The notes below the pieces were generated by a model, which saw only the letters and a list, made by a program, of their open reading frames with translations, was not told where the DNA came from and searched no databases. The translations under genes were made by a program, and so were the position numbers. A stretch of DNA of 64,000 bases from assembly GCF_000315625.1 (NCBI RefSeq), contig NW_005434656.1:872638-936637 (forward strand), in the 5' to 3' direction. The stretch is from Guillardia theta CCMP2712. Its lineage: Eukaryota > Cryptophyceae > Pyrenomonadales > Geminigeraceae. Position 1 is the first letter of the stretch, and every line of letters begins with the position of its first letter. Of the stretch, positions 20,604-31,539 are shown one piece after another.

Positions 20604-22000
20604 CCAGGGGTAGTGCAGGGGTCAGGGCAACGGGTGAAGGGGGTACGTTGTATACGATGAAGATGCAGTGGAGGGTACAGTGAATCTAAAAGCGGGGTAG
20701 GGGTGGTGTAATAATACCGGGTCATCAAATACGAAATGAGGGGTAGTGATGCAGAGTCATAAAGTAGGGTAGGGAAGGGTCCAGGACGTACAGTTCTAGG
20801 GGTCGTATTGACCCATCAAGGACCGGTACTCTGAAAGTAGGAGACACCCCTTGGGGGAGGAGCCACCTGGGGGTGGTAAAGAAGTGAGAGGTCGTGTGAC
20901 CTGTGGTTTAGAAGGAAAACGGACGGGTCCTGTCTCTAGTCACCCATCATCTCCGGTTCACTCATGGCCCTTGGCCAGATGTAAAAGATATTTTAGGCCT
21001 AGGCCCTGTCACTGCCGGCTGATGGACCGGGCCCGGGGCTTGGCCGGCGGTAGAGTCGACACAATTTTATAACGGAGGTATTTTTGGCCTTTTAACATTA
21101 TTAAAATCATCGAAAAATACCTTTTACAGTTGTTTTGTAGTTATAGGGAGATGTTTGACCTAAATTTAATTCGCAGGATACTTTTATAGTTTTATTTGTT
21201 TTATATTTTTATAAAATAAAAATATCCTGTGAATTAAAAGAACCCCTGGTTACCCTACCCCCCAGCATCAACAAGTACAGACCCTGCACCTTCCTCATTC
21301 CTAGCATCCACCCGTCTTATTGCCAGCCTCTGACCATTTTACTACCCTACCCACCCCCATTTTCCCCAGTAGCCCATCCACCCATTTCTTTGTTTCAACC
21401 CCCCCAACCACCCCCCATTTTCTCATAGACTACCCCCTCGCAACAAGCAAGATTTCCACAGAGAGCAAACAAATACCCACAAGCTCTGCCGAAAACTACC
21501 CTACCCTCCTGACCAAAGAATTATGTGAGGACCACTACCCCCTTCAATCCTGTTTGTACCACAAAAAGTTTCCCATCAACAAATCTCAGGTTTATGACCC
21601 CTACCCACCCCATCCCCTCAAAATCATTTCTTAGCATTACCCGTCCTTGTCCACCACTTGAGTACCCCTACCAACTCGAACCAGGGTTCCCAATATGGCT
21701 AAAATATGTCCAGGGTCCCTACCACCCCATCTATACCACCCCTTCTGGGAACACCCCTCCATTAGGCTATTTTGCAATACAAAACCAAGGTAATAAATTC
21801 GATGCAATTCACCACTACCCCTCAATTTTAGTGCTCATTTCAAAATAACCCCAGTCAAGTAACCCCCACCCCTGTAATCACCCGCAAAGGACCCTCCCTA
21901 GACCCTTGTGTTACCTTCTCTAGCACCCCACCGTACTATACTACCTTACCCCACATTCCTCTTGCTAGTACCCACCCCTGTACAATATCCCCGCTGCTGC
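20604..22000. repeat. Strand-polarised GGGTAG | AT core | CTACCC region
   Basis: The plus strand is rich in GGGGTAG, GGGTAGGG and GGGGTGGT words from about 20604 to 20900. It is AT-rich from 21060 to 21240, then rich in CCCTACCC, ACCACCCC and TACCCCT words from 21245 to 22000. The words are irregularly spaced, so this is a compositional repeat and not a simple tandem array. No ORF has a plausible protein. Confidence 0.6.
21165..21238. repeat. Inverted repeat in the AT-rich core
   Basis: The left arm 21165-21186 (TTTAATTCGCAGGATACTTT...) matches the reverse complement of the right arm 21217-21238 at 20 of 22 positions, with a 30-base AT-rich loop. It could form a stem-loop or cruciform at the point where strand composition switches. 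Confidence 0.65.
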
Positions 22001-22704
22001 TTCATGCCGGGGCTGTCCTGGCTCGTGCCCTGCAGTGCCGCTAGCACTGCTGCTCCCCTCCTCTCAACGAAATGCTTTCTGTCTTCATGCTGCTAGTCTC
22101 GTGCCCATACGAGGTTGCAGTGCATTCTTGCCTCTTGCTATCCCGTTTCATGTCCTGCAACTCCCCAGTACTTCACGTCGCTGTCTGCATTTCGAGCATT
22201 TCTGTAGTTTCAGTATGACGGATAAGCGTTGTGTGTACGGCATGACCAACAAAACACATCTCTTATCATTCGTTCGCAGAATATGTTTGACGTTGCGATT
22301 TTCCTTCCGTGTAAATGTAAAGGGGGAGGTGTAACAATTCGTAGCTGTTCATAATGGTTGTCGATGGAGGAGGCATTCAGTGTTGTTGCATGGAGATTCG
22401 TCCCTTCCTTTCCCAACAGAAAGCATTTGTCTTGAATCTGATTGAAAGTATATTACTGACTCAGTTATGCATTCAAAGTAACTCATATCCAATGCGATCC
22501 ACTTTGTTCTGCCCTCTGTAAGATTTGTCATTAGTATCAAACTCCTCTTTTTGTTTATTTCCCACCATGGTTTCGATCCTGCTGTCTATCTCATTGATTC
22601 CTGAATATCCTCTCTGGAGTTTAGCTCTTAGCTATAACCAACCATTTGCATATTTTTGGATTGACAGACGAGTACTGACAGTTTCCCATAGCACACCACA
22701 GCGG
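22001..22704. other. Intergenic, promoter side of the MORN gene
   Basis: No supported gene; it probably contains the MORN promoter and 5' leader. Short ORFs here have no domain. Confidence 0.35.
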
Positions 22705-25502
22705 ATGGCAAATCCGCCTAACTTGGCGCTGGTGCCCGTCGGAGCAGCAGCGACGAATCAAGTGAAGAATGGCTTCCACACCAAGACATGGGGAGATGGA
22801 AGCAAGTGAGTGTTCATATAAGTTTTTCATTGTTTGCTGTAGAATTCCCATCGACTTCCCCTCTTTTGACACTCTTCACGATGCAGGTATCAAGGGGAAT
22901 GGGTGGATGATAAGATGACCGGTCGAGGGTTTATGATTTGGGCAGACGGCAGAAGATATGACGGGGAATGGTTGGAAAACCGTTGCAACGGGCGGGGGGT
23001 CTTGACGTACAAAGACGGTCGGAGGTACGAAGGGGAGTATAAGCTAGACAAGATGCATGGAAGAGGTGAAAACTCTAGATGCCTGAAATCTCACGACCGT
23101 TTTGATTCATTGTCTGCCACACTCAGGCGTCTACTTGTGGGCTGAGGGTGCTCGCTACGAAGGGGAATACAAGGAACACAAGAAACATGGGCGGGGGTTG
23201 CAGACATGGCCAACTGGAGGAAGGTGTGATATTCTTAGTTTTTCGTGAGTTTGACGATTTCTTGGCTAATGAACGATTTTTGGTCAGGTATGAAGGGCAA
23301 TACATCGATGGAACTCAGACTGGAATGGGTATCATGACTTGGGCTGATGGTCGACGGTATGAGGGTGAGTGGTTGGATGGAAAGTGTACCGGACGCGGAA
23401 CTACAACCTTCAAGAGTGGAAGCCGCTATGTTGGCGTTTACCACGAGGACAAAATGAATGGCTATGGCATCTACACCTTTGCGGACGGTCGAAAGTACGA
23501 GGGGGAATACCGCAACAACATGAAAAACGGGTATGGATGGCTCCTCTCCCCTCCCTTGCGATTGTTGTGATGTATGGCATTCTCAGGCATGGTGTCTACA
23601 CCTGGGCTGATGATGTCAAGTTTGATGGACAATGGACGGATGGCAAACCGACCAACGGAATCCTCATCTTCCCAGATGGAACAAGGAGTGACAAAGTCAA
23701 GCCACGAACTGGAATGTCCAACGATGAGACACTACAGAAGTTGCATGAAGATGCGTGGAAGTAAGTCATCCCTCGGATCCATTGAAGTGTGCTTGCTGAT
23801 GCATGCTTGGTACAGGTGGAAGACCAGTGACCAGGAGGCCTGGAAGCACGAAGGAGGCAACGCGTTTCCTCCTCTCAATGGACATCATGTCGTCAAGGAA
23901 GAGGATGGCTCCCGATACGAAGGAATGTTGGTTGATAACAAGAAGACCGGCAAGGGAATCATGTATTGGGCAGACGGAAGGGTGTATGAGGGTGATTGGC
24001 TGGAAAATCGATATCATGGCAGAGGTGTGTTAACCTACAAGGATGGGAGAAGATATGAGGGAGAGTATATTCATGATGCCATGCATGGATACGGGATTTA
24101 CACATGGGCTGATGGCGCTAGATATGAAGGTGAATATCAGCACAATCGCAAACATGGGCGTGGAACGCAGATCTGGTCAACAGGCGGCAAATACGTCGGT
24201 GAGTACAAAGATGGAACGCTGACCGGAAGAGGAGTGATGACCTGGGCCGACGGCAAGCGATATGATGGAGAGTGGAAACATGGAAAATGTACTGGCAAAG
24301 GCGTTCTAACGCACGCTGATGGGAGGAAATATGAAGGAGATTACCTCATGGATAAAATGCACGGACGTGGGGTTTACATTTGGCCAGACGGCGCCATGTA
24401 CGAAGGCGAATATCGCGACCACAAGAAGCATGGATTTGGCATCCAGACCTGGGCCAGTGGAGGCAGATATGAAGGGGAGTACGTCGACGGCCAGCTGACA
24501 GGAAAGGGGAAAATGTCTTGGGCCGATGGAAGGAGATATGAGGGCGAATGGTTGGACGGGAAATGCACAGGGAGGGGGATAACTACCTTCGCAAACGGAA
24601 GTCGCTACGAGGGAATTTACCATGAAGATAAGATGCATGGATATGGTGATGTTTATCAGAAAATTGTGCTGCCGTGACCTTACCCTGCAGGCGTCTACAC
24701 CTTTGCTGATGGGAGGAGATATGAAGGAGAATACCGCAACAACATGAAGAACGGCTATGGCGTGTACACCTGGTCGGAAGGAACAAGATGGGAGGGAGAA
24801 TGGGTAGCATGCTGCGATTCGTTCATCGCATGTTGCTGATTTTGCTCGGTAGGTTGACGGGAAACCGATAAGAGGGTTCGTATCCTTCGCAGACGGAGTC
24901 AGAACCGATGAAGTCAAACCACGAGAAAACCAGCAGCTCTCCAACGACATGACCCTGCAGTGCCTTCATGTTGAGATGAAGTTGTTGGGCGACGGTTTGC
25001 TGAAATCTGTGTGACAGGATGATGCCAAACAATGGAAAGAGCGCTACGATGCGGAGCATGGTATCATCTCTTCGCTGTTAGAGGCTCCAGCAGCTGCTCC
25101 AAGGCTCACAACGCCAGTGGGGACTGCTGATGAAGACCATGACGGCTCCTTTGTTGACCCGGTAAACTTGGCAACTTCATTTCAATGTTTCTGAAGGAAC
25201 TTTGGCAGACTGCGCAAACAGACCAGATGCTGGATCAACCCGCGGCGCTGATTCATGGGCAGACCCACGGGCCGACTGTTGCTGGAGCCGTGGAGGACTT
25301 CTCCATGGGAGACGAGATGCCAGAAGCGAACATGGAGTGCTCAAGGTTGCTGCTACTGCCTGCCTGCCTGCTCACCCTTGACTGCCTTGCGCGCAGTGGA
25401 GAGCCATCGAACGAAATTCCGTGTGGCGAAGAAGGAGGTTGGGAAGAGCGAGCTTGTCCTGCGCAGCCAGGGCAGCAGAGTCACCAGTATGGTGAGTCTT
25501 AA
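22705..25502 (+). CDS. MORN-repeat protein with duplicated module
   Basis: ATG 22705 (MANPPNLALVPVG...). Ten introns of about 45-75 nt were placed by GT-AG ends and phase. The first module has nine MORN units of about 23 residues (YEGEWxxGKxxGRGxxTWADGR type) and ends in a tail with DKVKPR and SNDETLQKLHEDAWKWK. The second module has thirteen MORN units and ends in a matching tail with DEVKPR and SNDMTLQ-CLHDDAKQWK. A final low-complexity C-terminus with stop at 25502 follows. MORN repeats form extended beta structures that bind membranes, phosphoinositides or other proteins; in protists they occur in flagellar (radial-spoke-type), cytokinetic and scaffold proteins. Exact role unknown. The second module is almost intronless until its eleventh unit, unlike the first. 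The 3' exon frame is set by phase only. Confidence 0.8.
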
Positions 25503-25726
25503 GTTGCCACAAGCACCATGGGGAGAACTTCGGGTTCCTGTTCACCTTTTTTTTGACGGTGCACCTCTAATTTTTTTGAGTTTGTGACAATAAAGGTCGG
25601 ATGTCGCAGTCATGTAGTGACGGACTTGCTGGGCATGGCAAACGGTTGTTGGATCTCAGGGACGAAAGGACATGGTGCATGGAACGTCAGCTCCTGGTCA
25701 GTACTTGGATGCCTGACACCAGAGTG

Positions 25727-27306
25727 TCAACCAGCCTCTCTGGGGAGCAGGGGACTTGCTGACCTGAAGCAAATCTGAAAAGCGTGCAGCAGCAGACGCT
25801 TTCCTGCGCCAGCTGTCTCGGACATGTCGACGACCCTCTGGGACCCCTGCCCGATGAAATCAACACAACAAGAGGAGGGGGAGGAGGATCAACGTAGATC
25901 TCGTCTCCAAGGATAGGATGTCCCAACTCCTTCATGTGTACCCGCAGCTGGTGCGACCTGCCCGTTACCGGGAACAGAAGCACCTGGAAATAGCTCAAAA
26001 CCTCATCCTCTGCCTTTCTGTGTGTACCAGCGTGCGAGGAGGGTCTGACAAGACCTCCAGGACCCTTTGAATAACATCAGACGGGCAGCGAAGGATGGCA
26101 AGCAAGTGTGTGAAAGCTGGAAGGGGGCAGTGGGAGGGAGCCTGAGTGAGGAGGGGACGGAGCAAGGAGCAAGACCTGTATCTAGACAAGCAGGGTCTTC
26201 CATGCTCGAAGTCAACTTTCATCCTCCTCACCCAGCACTTGTTGTCTATCTGGGAGGCCTCGTCCTAACAATTTTCAGATCAGTGAGCTGCCAGAGCCAC
26301 TATTTTCTCCTCACCTTCCCTATAGGATAGTCTATAGTTCCCCATGTCGGCTCCAAGTCGGACGGGCTGACGGGGGCAGGGACGACGCCTTCCACCATGG
26401 CAATGTACAACTTAGTCACCAGCTTGTCCTCGAACGACCTGGATCTGCCGAGAACCAGGATCAGCAGAGCTTGCTGAGTCGCACAACCCAACTCAACCGC
26501 CCGCCAGAGGAGGTGGAGGAAGGCAAGGGAGGGGAGGCAACGACTAGAGCAAGTACAGTCTCCGATGACTCTCTTTGTGCCTTGCAAACACGAGAACCCC
26601 CGACGTGTCCCTGTCTAGCCGGTGGACGCACGTGACACCGGGGTAGGCCTGTGGAAGGAAGTAAGAGCTCTGACGACGCGGGCCTCTCCTCGACCATCTC
26701 CAGGCGCGTCAGCAGACTGTCTTTGTTCTCTTGCCTCACCCCGGGCACCGTCAGGACTCCTTCAGCTTTGTCAACCACCAGGATCTGCACGCCATATCAT
26801 TCCATGCGCACGGGAACGCTGATACTCACATCATCATCTTCATGCAAGAGCCTCCAACCCTTGGAACCTACTAGCGTGCCGGGAGCATATCAGGCATATC
26901 CTCCAGTCAGTCCAGGTATTTCACGCGTACCTGCTCCCTTCTCAGCCACCACAGGATCCGTAGTTGCTTCTCGACGTACTGCTCCGCTCTTCGTCAGCTT
27001 CCCTTCCTTATACGTGTATCCCATGTCTACCAACTTGCGAAACGATGGGCCGCCAACTTTGATCAACTTGCCATTCACAGGTGACCGTATCCTCTCAGCC
27101 TCGCCCTCCTCAAGAGGGGCAGGATCCGACTCTCGGCTCTTTCCCTTGTAGTGATGCATGTCCCGCCTGTCTCCTTGAGGTCTCCTGCAACGTCTGCCGA
27201 TGACCGCTGGGGTGACAAGGAAACCTTGGGTATTCATGAAGAGGAGGAGGAAGAGGAAGCTGCACAAATGTCGTCGATTTCTGCTTCGAACTCGGAGATC
27301 GCGCAT
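25727..27306 (-). CDS. Plastid-targeted RluA-family RNA pseudouridine synthase
   Basis: The catalytic core is spread over several exons: [15 protein letters not shown], then [20 protein letters not shown] (catalytic Asp in HRLDRDTSG), [49 protein letters not shown] with HPILGDEIY, and a last [12 protein letters not shown] with stop at 25727. All the hallmark motifs of the RluA/RluD family are present, so it should isomerise uridines in rRNA or tRNA. The N-terminus (ATG 27306) has [14 protein letters not shown] followed by FLVTP, a signal peptide plus Phe-led transit peptide, so a plastid location is likely. Between targeting signal and catalytic domain lies a segment [19 protein letters not shown] with MGYTYKEG, unlike the usual S4 domain. 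The last intron uses a weak GTCCCA donor and is the least certain junction. Confidence 0.75.
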
Positions 27307-28002
27307 GGTAAATATAGCAGATAGGGTCGATAACAAGGGTGCCGCAATGCTCAGCGCTTAGAAGACTCGAGAGCTCAGAAAGACGATCCCTTGCCTTTCT
27401 TACAGAAAAACAAAGTGGTTTTGGTAGAGTGGAGAGGGGAGGGGAGGAATATGCTGAAGGTGAGAACGAGGGCAAGAACGGGAATTCTTGAAGGGATGGG
27501 TCAGGTGATGGCTGGGAAAAGGAGCACGAGAGGGCTGGATAAGGGAAAGCAGGCAGAACGAGACACTGTACAGGAGGGAAGGGAGGAAGGAGCAACGGGG
27601 TGACTATAGGCAGCTGGGAAGGATAGGATGGAGGGCAGCAGGTAGCAGAAGGCTTGCGGGAGCCCCAGGAGCAAGAGCAGGGAGGGGGCGGATCGAGCCC
27701 AAGGCGGGCCCGCCTGTCGACTCGCAACTTGCACGTACTGATTTTTAACTTAACTTTGAGTAAACGCAAGTACGTGTGTTAACTATACTTGTTGGGAAGG
27801 GTGGGACCGAAGAAGCCGTGACTGTGGTGACCTCGTGACCCACCCTCACCGGCCCCACCCCTCACAGGACTACCCGGTGGTTTGTTTTGTAATGACCCTA
27901 CCCTTTCCGCCTATGAGGATCGAATTGTTTGACTGGTCGGAATTACTGTAGTAAAGTCATGTGGATCAAACGAAAAAGAATGAATTCGGTGTGTTCTATC
28001 TC
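27307..28002. other. Intergenic with dispersed 31-nt motif
   Basis: Mostly purine-rich; no gene seen. It contains one copy of the CGTACTGATTTTTAACTT-type motif at 27734-27764 and CACCC-type words near 27840-27870. Confidence 0.35.
27734..27764 (+). repeat. 31-nt dispersed motif, copy 1
   Basis: Begins CGTACTGATTTTTAACTTAA and ends TTTGAGTAAA. Related copies are at 44223-44253 (same strand) and 47485-47514 (opposite strand). Confidence 0.6.
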
Positions 28003-28650
28003 ATGCTGACGTCGATCTTTGCTCCTCTAGCCAATATCGCGGCCCATAACATCCTGTCTCCCCTACTCCCTGTGTTCTTCAGTTCTCCTTCCTCCTCCTG
28101 CATTGCGCTCCTGCTCTCCCCTACTTGAACAGCTTCTTCTACCCTCTCCGAGTTGCCAGCACAAGGTCCTTCACTGTCCTACATCTTCCTACTTACAAGG
28201 AGGCGGGTGCAACAGATGACCTTGACAAGCACACCACAGCCGCACATACAGGAGCCACTGGAAAGAATGAGCTCAGATCCCATTCTAGTAAGACGAATGA
28301 GCATGGGATACTGGATTCGAAAGGAGAGATGCTCACACATGAAGGGTGAGTTCCGTCGAAGAGCTTCAGGCTGTCAACAAAACAATCTTCTCAGCGTGTC
28401 ATGCACAGAGTGCATCAAATGCAGCCAAAGTGACGGGATCAACCTGATAGAGGACTTGAAGCGGTTCAAGATCAGGAACGCGCTTTGTGCGTCGATAGAC
28501 CGAGAGGGAAACCTGCACATGAAGGGAAGTCACCAGGTCTATCTTGCTTCGCATACGCTGCTCGAGGCATCTATCGACTGCAATGGCAACTTCAAGCATA
28601 AGGGAGAATCAAAATTTGCTCTAAATTTTCAAACGGGGTGGATCTTGTGA
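28003..28650 (+). CDS. Small protein with D-x-x-G-N/E repeat
   Basis: Two exons joined by a 49-nt intron (28346-28394, GTGAGT to TCTCAG, phase preserved). The spliced product contains three related short units: ILDSKGEMLTHEG, ASIDREGNLHMKG and ASIDCNGNFKHKG, separated by about 20-60 residues, and a CTECIKCS cysteine pair in the middle. The stop is at 28648-28650. The first exon is open from about 28050 with no ATG in frame, so an additional 5' exon (for example from the ATG at 28003) is needed. No known domain; the units resemble beta-hairpin or MORN-like strands only loosely. Function unknown. Confidence 0.45.
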
Positions 28651-30031
28651 CTTCAAATCTTGCTGTCCACCCACACAATGTATGTATGCTAAGTAATAAA
28701 CTGCAACTCAACATGGTTGTGCATGAGATCTTGGTTGCTTTTAATATCATATATGATTATGTTTAATACGATTGAAGTGCAGGAGTCTGCTTCAAAGCAT
28801 TCTATTGTTGATTGGAAGACACACCTTTCAACCCGATAAATCTGATGATACGCTTATCTATCAACTCACAGCTCATCCAGGCTGCAGACCTGCAGTGCCG
28901 TTGCAGGCACCTTTTGAGGTTTCAGCGAGTCTTCTTCTGGCCTTCGGTTCTCTTCAAGCTCTTATGTAAGACTCGGATTCCGCATACTGGAACGCCGCCG
29001 ATGGCCGCAACTTTCAAGGACAGCAGGGAGTCAAGTTGAGCTGACTGAAGACCCTGGACCGGATGCAATTACAACTGGGTCGCCGGATCCTTCAACGACA
29101 GACATCAGATGTTTGTGCTCTTCACAAGATGGTGAAACTAGAGTCGCACAGATTCCCGATAAACAATATACTCTCAGACTCAAAGCTCTTCACCTGCCCA
29201 TCGCTGGGGGATCAGACAGCATTCCGAATCCTCCGGGCCGACTCTGCTTGTGTCTCGCAAACTCCGACAACTGATACCTGAAACGGTTCACTCATTGCCA
29301 CCGCCGTCACTCCCGGCCGCGCGTCAGTCCCTGAGGCCGACCAGACGGTCCGACGGTCCCTCCAGGGGACCCTCAGCCTTCGATGAGCTCCGGCCGAAAA
29401 AGATCTTCCACTCCCGTCGGATCGCTGCCGATCGCCGTGTGAGAATCTCAGGAACGTTTTCACGGTGTTTTAGTGCAACCGTACCGCATCATCCAGCACT
29501 GGGAGGCCAGTAAAGAGAGACTGTCATGGTACGGCATGAGTGAGGCCCAGACCAGGGCGAAGGATCAGATGCTGTGAACTTTCTGTGGTGGCTGGCGGAT
29601 CGCTCGGCGAACCGTTGAAGGAAACGGCAGCGCTGGATGGTCTCTCGGCCACTTTGCCAGACGTCTCAGGTGATCCGACTTGCAAACGCATCCGGTCCAG
29701 ATCTTTCGTCAGCCCAAGGCCTCCCTGTTCTTCGCTGCCATCATCGCGGGTGCGTTCATGTACGGTATGCGTGACGGTACCGAGTGCGTTCAGGTATGCG
29801 TGACGTGGTATCGGACAGTGACCGCATGTCGGCTGCCCGGACTGAAGAGCGGCCACTGCCCGGCCGGTCATAATCGCCCGGCGGGCCGGCTGAGGGTCAG
29901 ATGGGAACTTGGCGTGACTGACTCAGTCAGAAAGCAGAGGACTGAGGAGTCACTTAGAAGTTGACTTAAGTCTGAGCTATTGAAGTCAGCTGATACCTGT
30001 CGGGGCTAATGGTACTAATAACGTGGTACTA
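28651..30031. other. Intergenic, repeat-rich
   Basis: No gene supported. It contains a 129-bp dispersed repeat (29629-29757) inside a GC-rich, CCGG/ACTCAG-rich stretch at 29250-29960. Confidence 0.4.
29629..29757 (+). repeat. 129-bp dispersed repeat, copy 1
   Basis: Begins AGCGCTGGATGG and ends GGGTGCGTTC. It differs at only three positions from 44055-44183, in the same orientation; flanks are unrelated. Confidence 0.85.
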
Positions 30032-31000
30032 ATGATGGTACTTATTGTACCATTGTGGTACCATAACGGCCCCTCCGAGTCATCCTCGACTCTTCCTCCC
30101 TCCCCTCCTCAACCTCCTCCTCCTCAAGCGGCAGAGACCGAGGAGGCCTCCCATCGGCCACTATCTTCCATCCCCCCTTTTCCCCCACGGGCCCCTCAGC
30201 TTTTTTTGTCTCTCGTTTCCTCCCCCCCCCCCCCCCTCCTGATCATACCTCTGTCATACGACCCTGGTCGTGTTGCATTCCAAGAAGTCACCAATCTTCC
30301 CGCTATGGAGCATCCAGACCCAAACTCCTTCTCCCTCATCTCAGGTCGCCCTGATACCGTCACATTTGCTGAGAAAGTCATGTGTCGTTTGATCGGATCA
30401 TGCGCCATGGAGGATGAACATGTTGGTCGTTACAACCAGGACAGTTCAGAACCCGACAAACAGCACCATAACCACGGACATCATCACCATCAAGATCATC
30501 GTCATCAAGATCACCATCAAAATCGTCTCCAAGATGAACATCGACAAAATAAACATCGACACCAAGATCACGACAAACACCATCAAGATCAACACCAATG
30601 CCAACATGAACATCACCGTCAACACCATAACCACGGCCAACATGATCACCACCATCACCAAAATCACCACCAACACGATCAGCAAGATCAACACCATCAT
30701 CATCACCCACACCATCTTCACCATCACCACCATCACGAACAAGATCACCATCAGGAAGGAGACAGAGCTGTCAGCTGTGGCTTCTTCATTGATCGCTACG
30801 AGCAATGGACGAAACAGCCCGACGAGTTTCTTTCCCACTCCGAGAGGAAGTATCATTTTCATATCCATCATGATGGAGGGGCGCAACAGCACACTTCCCT
30901 CAACTTCACCCGGTCGAACATGACAGCAACCCGCAATGGAATGATCCCGCTGTTCGATCAGGTGGAGGCTCCGGTGTTCATCAAGCGGGAGGTGGCATAG
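30032..31000 (+). CDS. Histidine-rich protein of unknown function
   Basis: One long open frame from ATG 30032 to a TAG at 30998-31000. A short hydrophobic start (MMVLIVPLWY) and a Pro-rich segment lead to VTFAEKVMCRLIGSC. About 120 residues made largely of His, Gln, Asp and Asn follow, then a normal-complexity tail (GFFIDRYEQWTKQPDEF ... FDQVEAPVFIKREVA) with NFT and NMT sequons. The His tract comes from imperfect CAT/ATC/CAC repeats. The ordered tail argues that the frame is genuinely translated. A metal-binding or secreted role is conceivable but unproven. An alternative start is the ATG at 30305. A 15-base C run near 30225 is a likely site of sequencing error. Confidence 0.45.
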   Translation: MMVLIVPLWYHNGPSESSSTLPPSPPQPPPPQAAETEEASHRPLSSIPPFPPRAPQLFLSLVSSPPPPLLIIPLSYDPGRVAFQEVTNLPAMEHPDPNSFSLISGRPDTVTFAEKVMCRLIGSCAMEDEHVGRYNQDSSEPDKQHHNHGHHHHQDHRHQDHHQNRLQDEHRQNKHRHQDHDKHHQDQHQCQHEHHRQHHNHGQHDHHHHQNHHQHDQQDQHHHHHPHHLHHHHHHEQDHHQEGDRAVSCGFFIDRYEQWTKQPDEFLSHSERKYHFHIHHDGGAQQHTSLNFTRSNMTATRNGMIPLFDQVEAPVFIKREVA

Positions 31001-31539
31001 ACAAGATGCAGCTTGTTAGACTACAAGGAGATGAGATGTGTGCTCTTGACAGGATGATGAATGAAACTAGTCAGCATTGCCCAAGGTTTGCAAACAGATT
31101 GGCCCTGCCTCATGTCTGAGACTCTTACACTCAAGGCTCTTCATGCCTATTGGTAATAGCAGTCTCTGCATCAGACGGCAAGTTGTTGTATCGACGCTGA
31201 GATGTTCAGAAACGCTGATGAAACCTCTTGTGACATGAGACTTAGTCTTCTTACAGTACCTTCGAACCTTAGATGCTCACCGGCCAAGACAAGGTCTAAG
31301 ACCAGCAGGGCAGAGCGTGCGGACTGTTCCCCGAGCGCTCCAAAATATTTTCCGAGCTCTGCGCGGACAGGAAGAAGATGGATGGCAAAGAGCTCGACCC
31401 ACAGCACTCGATTCTAAATCGGGTAATCCCGATCGTGAAGGTTGAGGGGTCGACATAGTACAGCGAGATGCTTGAATGCTTGTTTACAACAAACTCACAT
31501 CGCTTGCAAGACAAAGGACCGCTACTCTCTTGCTCTCCT
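31001..31539. other. Intergenic between convergent genes
   Basis: Some minus-strand coding flavour (SISLYYVDPSTFTIGITRF and ELGKYFGALGEQSARSALL) without a frame-consistent splice between them. It may hold an unrecognised short gene. Confidence 0.3.

Noticed and set aside
20604-22000. Interstitial telomere
   Set aside because: GGGTAG/CTACCC words are irregular and mixed with other G- or C-rich words; no regular tandem unit is present.
25584-25778. Extra plus-strand exon of the MORN gene
   Set aside because: It overlaps the pseudouridine synthase C-terminal exon, and phase puts the MORN stop at 25502.
29540-29871. Protein encoded by the 129-bp repeat
   Set aside because: Two of the three differences between copies are non-synonymous in the minus frame and the surrounding frames are unrelated, so there is no sign of coding constraint.
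31380-31460. tRNA-like anticodon stem-loop (TTCTAAA loop with a 5-bp stem)
   Set aside because: No matching acceptor stem, no GGTTCGANTCC-type T arm and no D arm on either strand.
31171-31500. Possible short minus-strand gene after ProRS
   Set aside because: Two plausible peptide stretches exist, but no GT-AG junction joins them in phase and no start or domain is visible.
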